A stretch of 64,000 nt of DNA, taken from positions 130,063 to 194,062 of the forward strand of contig JAPLNR010000069.1 in assembly GCA_026401035.1 (NCBI GenBank). The letters run 5' to 3'. The notes under the pieces were generated by a model. It searched no databases. It saw nothing but the letters and a program-made list of their open reading frames with translations, and was not told the origin of the DNA. Shown in pieces: positions 63,316-64,000 of the stretch. Numbering within the stretch: the stretch's first letter is position 1; every line of letters begins with the position of its first letter. The stretch comes from Planctomycetia bacterium (lineage in GTDB: Bacteria; Planctomycetota; Planctomycetia; Pirellulales; UBA1268). A program made the position numbers and the translations under genes.

Positions 63316-64000
63316 ATCCACGAGCGGAGTAGTCCGAAACGCGTTCACGCTCGTCGAGCTGCTGGTGGTGATCGCGATCATCGGCACCCTGGTCGGTCTG
63401 CTGTTACCGGCCATCCAGTCTGCGCGGGAATCGGCCAGGCAGACGGGATGCAAGAACAACCTCCGGCAGCTCGGCGTGGCGATGCACAACTACGAGACCG
63501 CCCGCAAGCGGCTGCCGCCCGGGTACCGCTACACGGCCAATCCGCAGGGCAACGCGGCCGGCTTCTCATGGGGGGCCCTCGTCCTGCCGTTTCTCGAGGA
63601 GCAGTCGGTCTACGATCTCATGCGGTTCGCGTTGCCGATCCACGACATCGCCAATACCGTTCCCAGGGAAAAGCACCTGCCGGTATTCCTGTGCCCGTCC
63701 GACTCCATATCGCCCGCCGGCTTCGTGACCATGGGGGACGAGCGGTACGCGATGGCCTGCTATGTCGGCAATTTTGGGCCGCCTGATCTGGACGACGTCC
63801 AAGAGCAGCGGGATGGGGTGTTCAGCAGAAACAGCGGCACGAAACTGGCCGAGATCAGCGACGGCCTGTCGCACACGCTGCTGGTGGGCGAACGGCAGAA
63901 TGGTCCCTTTCGCAAGGCCGGCGTCCACGGAAATCATTTCGAGTACGAAACGACCTGGGCGGGAGCGGTTCGTGATGTCGACGATCCCACCGACGACCAC
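63293..64000 (+). CDS. DUF1559 pseudopilin-like protein, 3' end outside window
   Basis: 236 codons visible from the ATG at 63293 (GAGG about 8 nt upstream; an ATG at 63302 is an alternative). Prepilin signature VVRNAFTLVELLVVIAIIG then TLVGLLLPAIQSARESARQT; DUF1559 features CKNNLRQLGVAMHNYETARK, LPPGYRY, FLCPSD and EISDGLSHTLLVGE. The C-terminal SRHPGG block lies beyond the window. It starts inside the His-rich lipoprotein gene. Confidence 0.9.
   Translation, partial: MSMMGTNRSTSGVVRNAFTLVELLVVIAIIGTLVGLLLPAIQSARESARQTGCKNNLRQLGVAMHNYETARKRLPPGYRYTANPQGNAAGFSWGALVLPFLEEQSVYDLMRFALPIHDIANTVPREKHLPVFLCPSDSISPAGFVTMGDERYAMACYVGNFGPPDLDDVQEQRDGVFSRNSGTKLAEISDGLSHTLLVGERQNGPFRKAGVHGNHFEYETTWAGAVRDVDDPTDDH

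Overview
The window looks like a planctomycete chromosome (Pirellulaceae-like, GC-rich). The evidence is the density of families typical of that phylum: proteins with PSCyt/PSD domains (DUF1592/1588/1585/1587/1595 and DUF1549/1553), DUF1552 and DUF1501 Tat proteins, DUF1080 domains, DUF1559 pseudopilins, a PEP-CTERM autotransporter-repeat protein and seven sulfatases. No rRNA, tRNA, CRISPR array, intact insertion sequence or phage was seen.

Layout. 1-3.8 kb: a galactonate catabolic locus (KDPGal aldolase, KDGal kinase, SMP-30/gluconolactonase-like protein, LacI regulator). 3.9-13.5 kb: an operon of DUF1592 cytochrome-type protein, DUF1552 protein and DUF1080 protein, then three sulfatases. 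13.7-15.2 kb: an AbiE-type (type IV) toxin-antitoxin pair. 15.2-20.4 kb: a decayed fragment of the DUF1552-DUF1080 module, an LRR-like secreted protein and a second full DUF1552-DUF1592 module. 20.5-27.3 kb: a sulfatase fused to a degenerate esterase, a secreted glycosidase-like protein and a double sialidase-like protein. 27.5-32.7 kb: a DUF1559 pseudopilin with a small lipoprotein, and a large surface protein. 32.9-38.6 kb: three more sulfatases with a small nucleotidyltransferase pair between them. 38.9-39.6 kb: VapBC-like toxin-antitoxin. 39.9-47.0 kb: a second LacI regulator, a DUF1080-sugar dehydrogenase fusion, and a DUF1549/1553 plus DUF1501 operon. 47-48.6 kb: DUF2293 and a beta-barrel-like protein. 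48.9-54.7 kb: a heavy-metal RND efflux operon. 54.8-58.3 kb: small genes and a DUF4143 ATPase. 58.4-61.4 kb: a copper-type P-ATPase with a very Cys-rich small protein. 61.6-64 kb: fasciclin protein, hypothetical secreted proteins and a second DUF1559 pseudopilin cut by the window edge.

How the genes fit together. The first 47 kb reads as a saccharolytic region for sulfated, galactose-containing polysaccharide. Secreted sulfatases, sialidase-like and glycosidase-like proteins would act outside the inner membrane, PSCyt/DUF1552 and dehydrogenase proteins would do associated periplasmic chemistry, and the galactonate pathway would take oxidised galactose to pyruvate and glyceraldehyde 3-phosphate. 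Substrate and coupling are inference. The last 15 kb is a metal (copper/silver-like) handling region.

The strongest undescribed signal is a 20-bp dyad, best form GTGCTA-N8-TAGCAC, found in nine intergenic regions in front of the carbohydrate genes (about 1.6, 8.6, 15.4, 20.5, 29.2, 32.8, 38.7, 40.9 and 43.1 kb). It is a candidate operator for a shared regulon. Also notable are two families of dispersed intergenic repeats, one of which forms 48-bp near-identical direct repeats around the DUF4143 ATPase gene.
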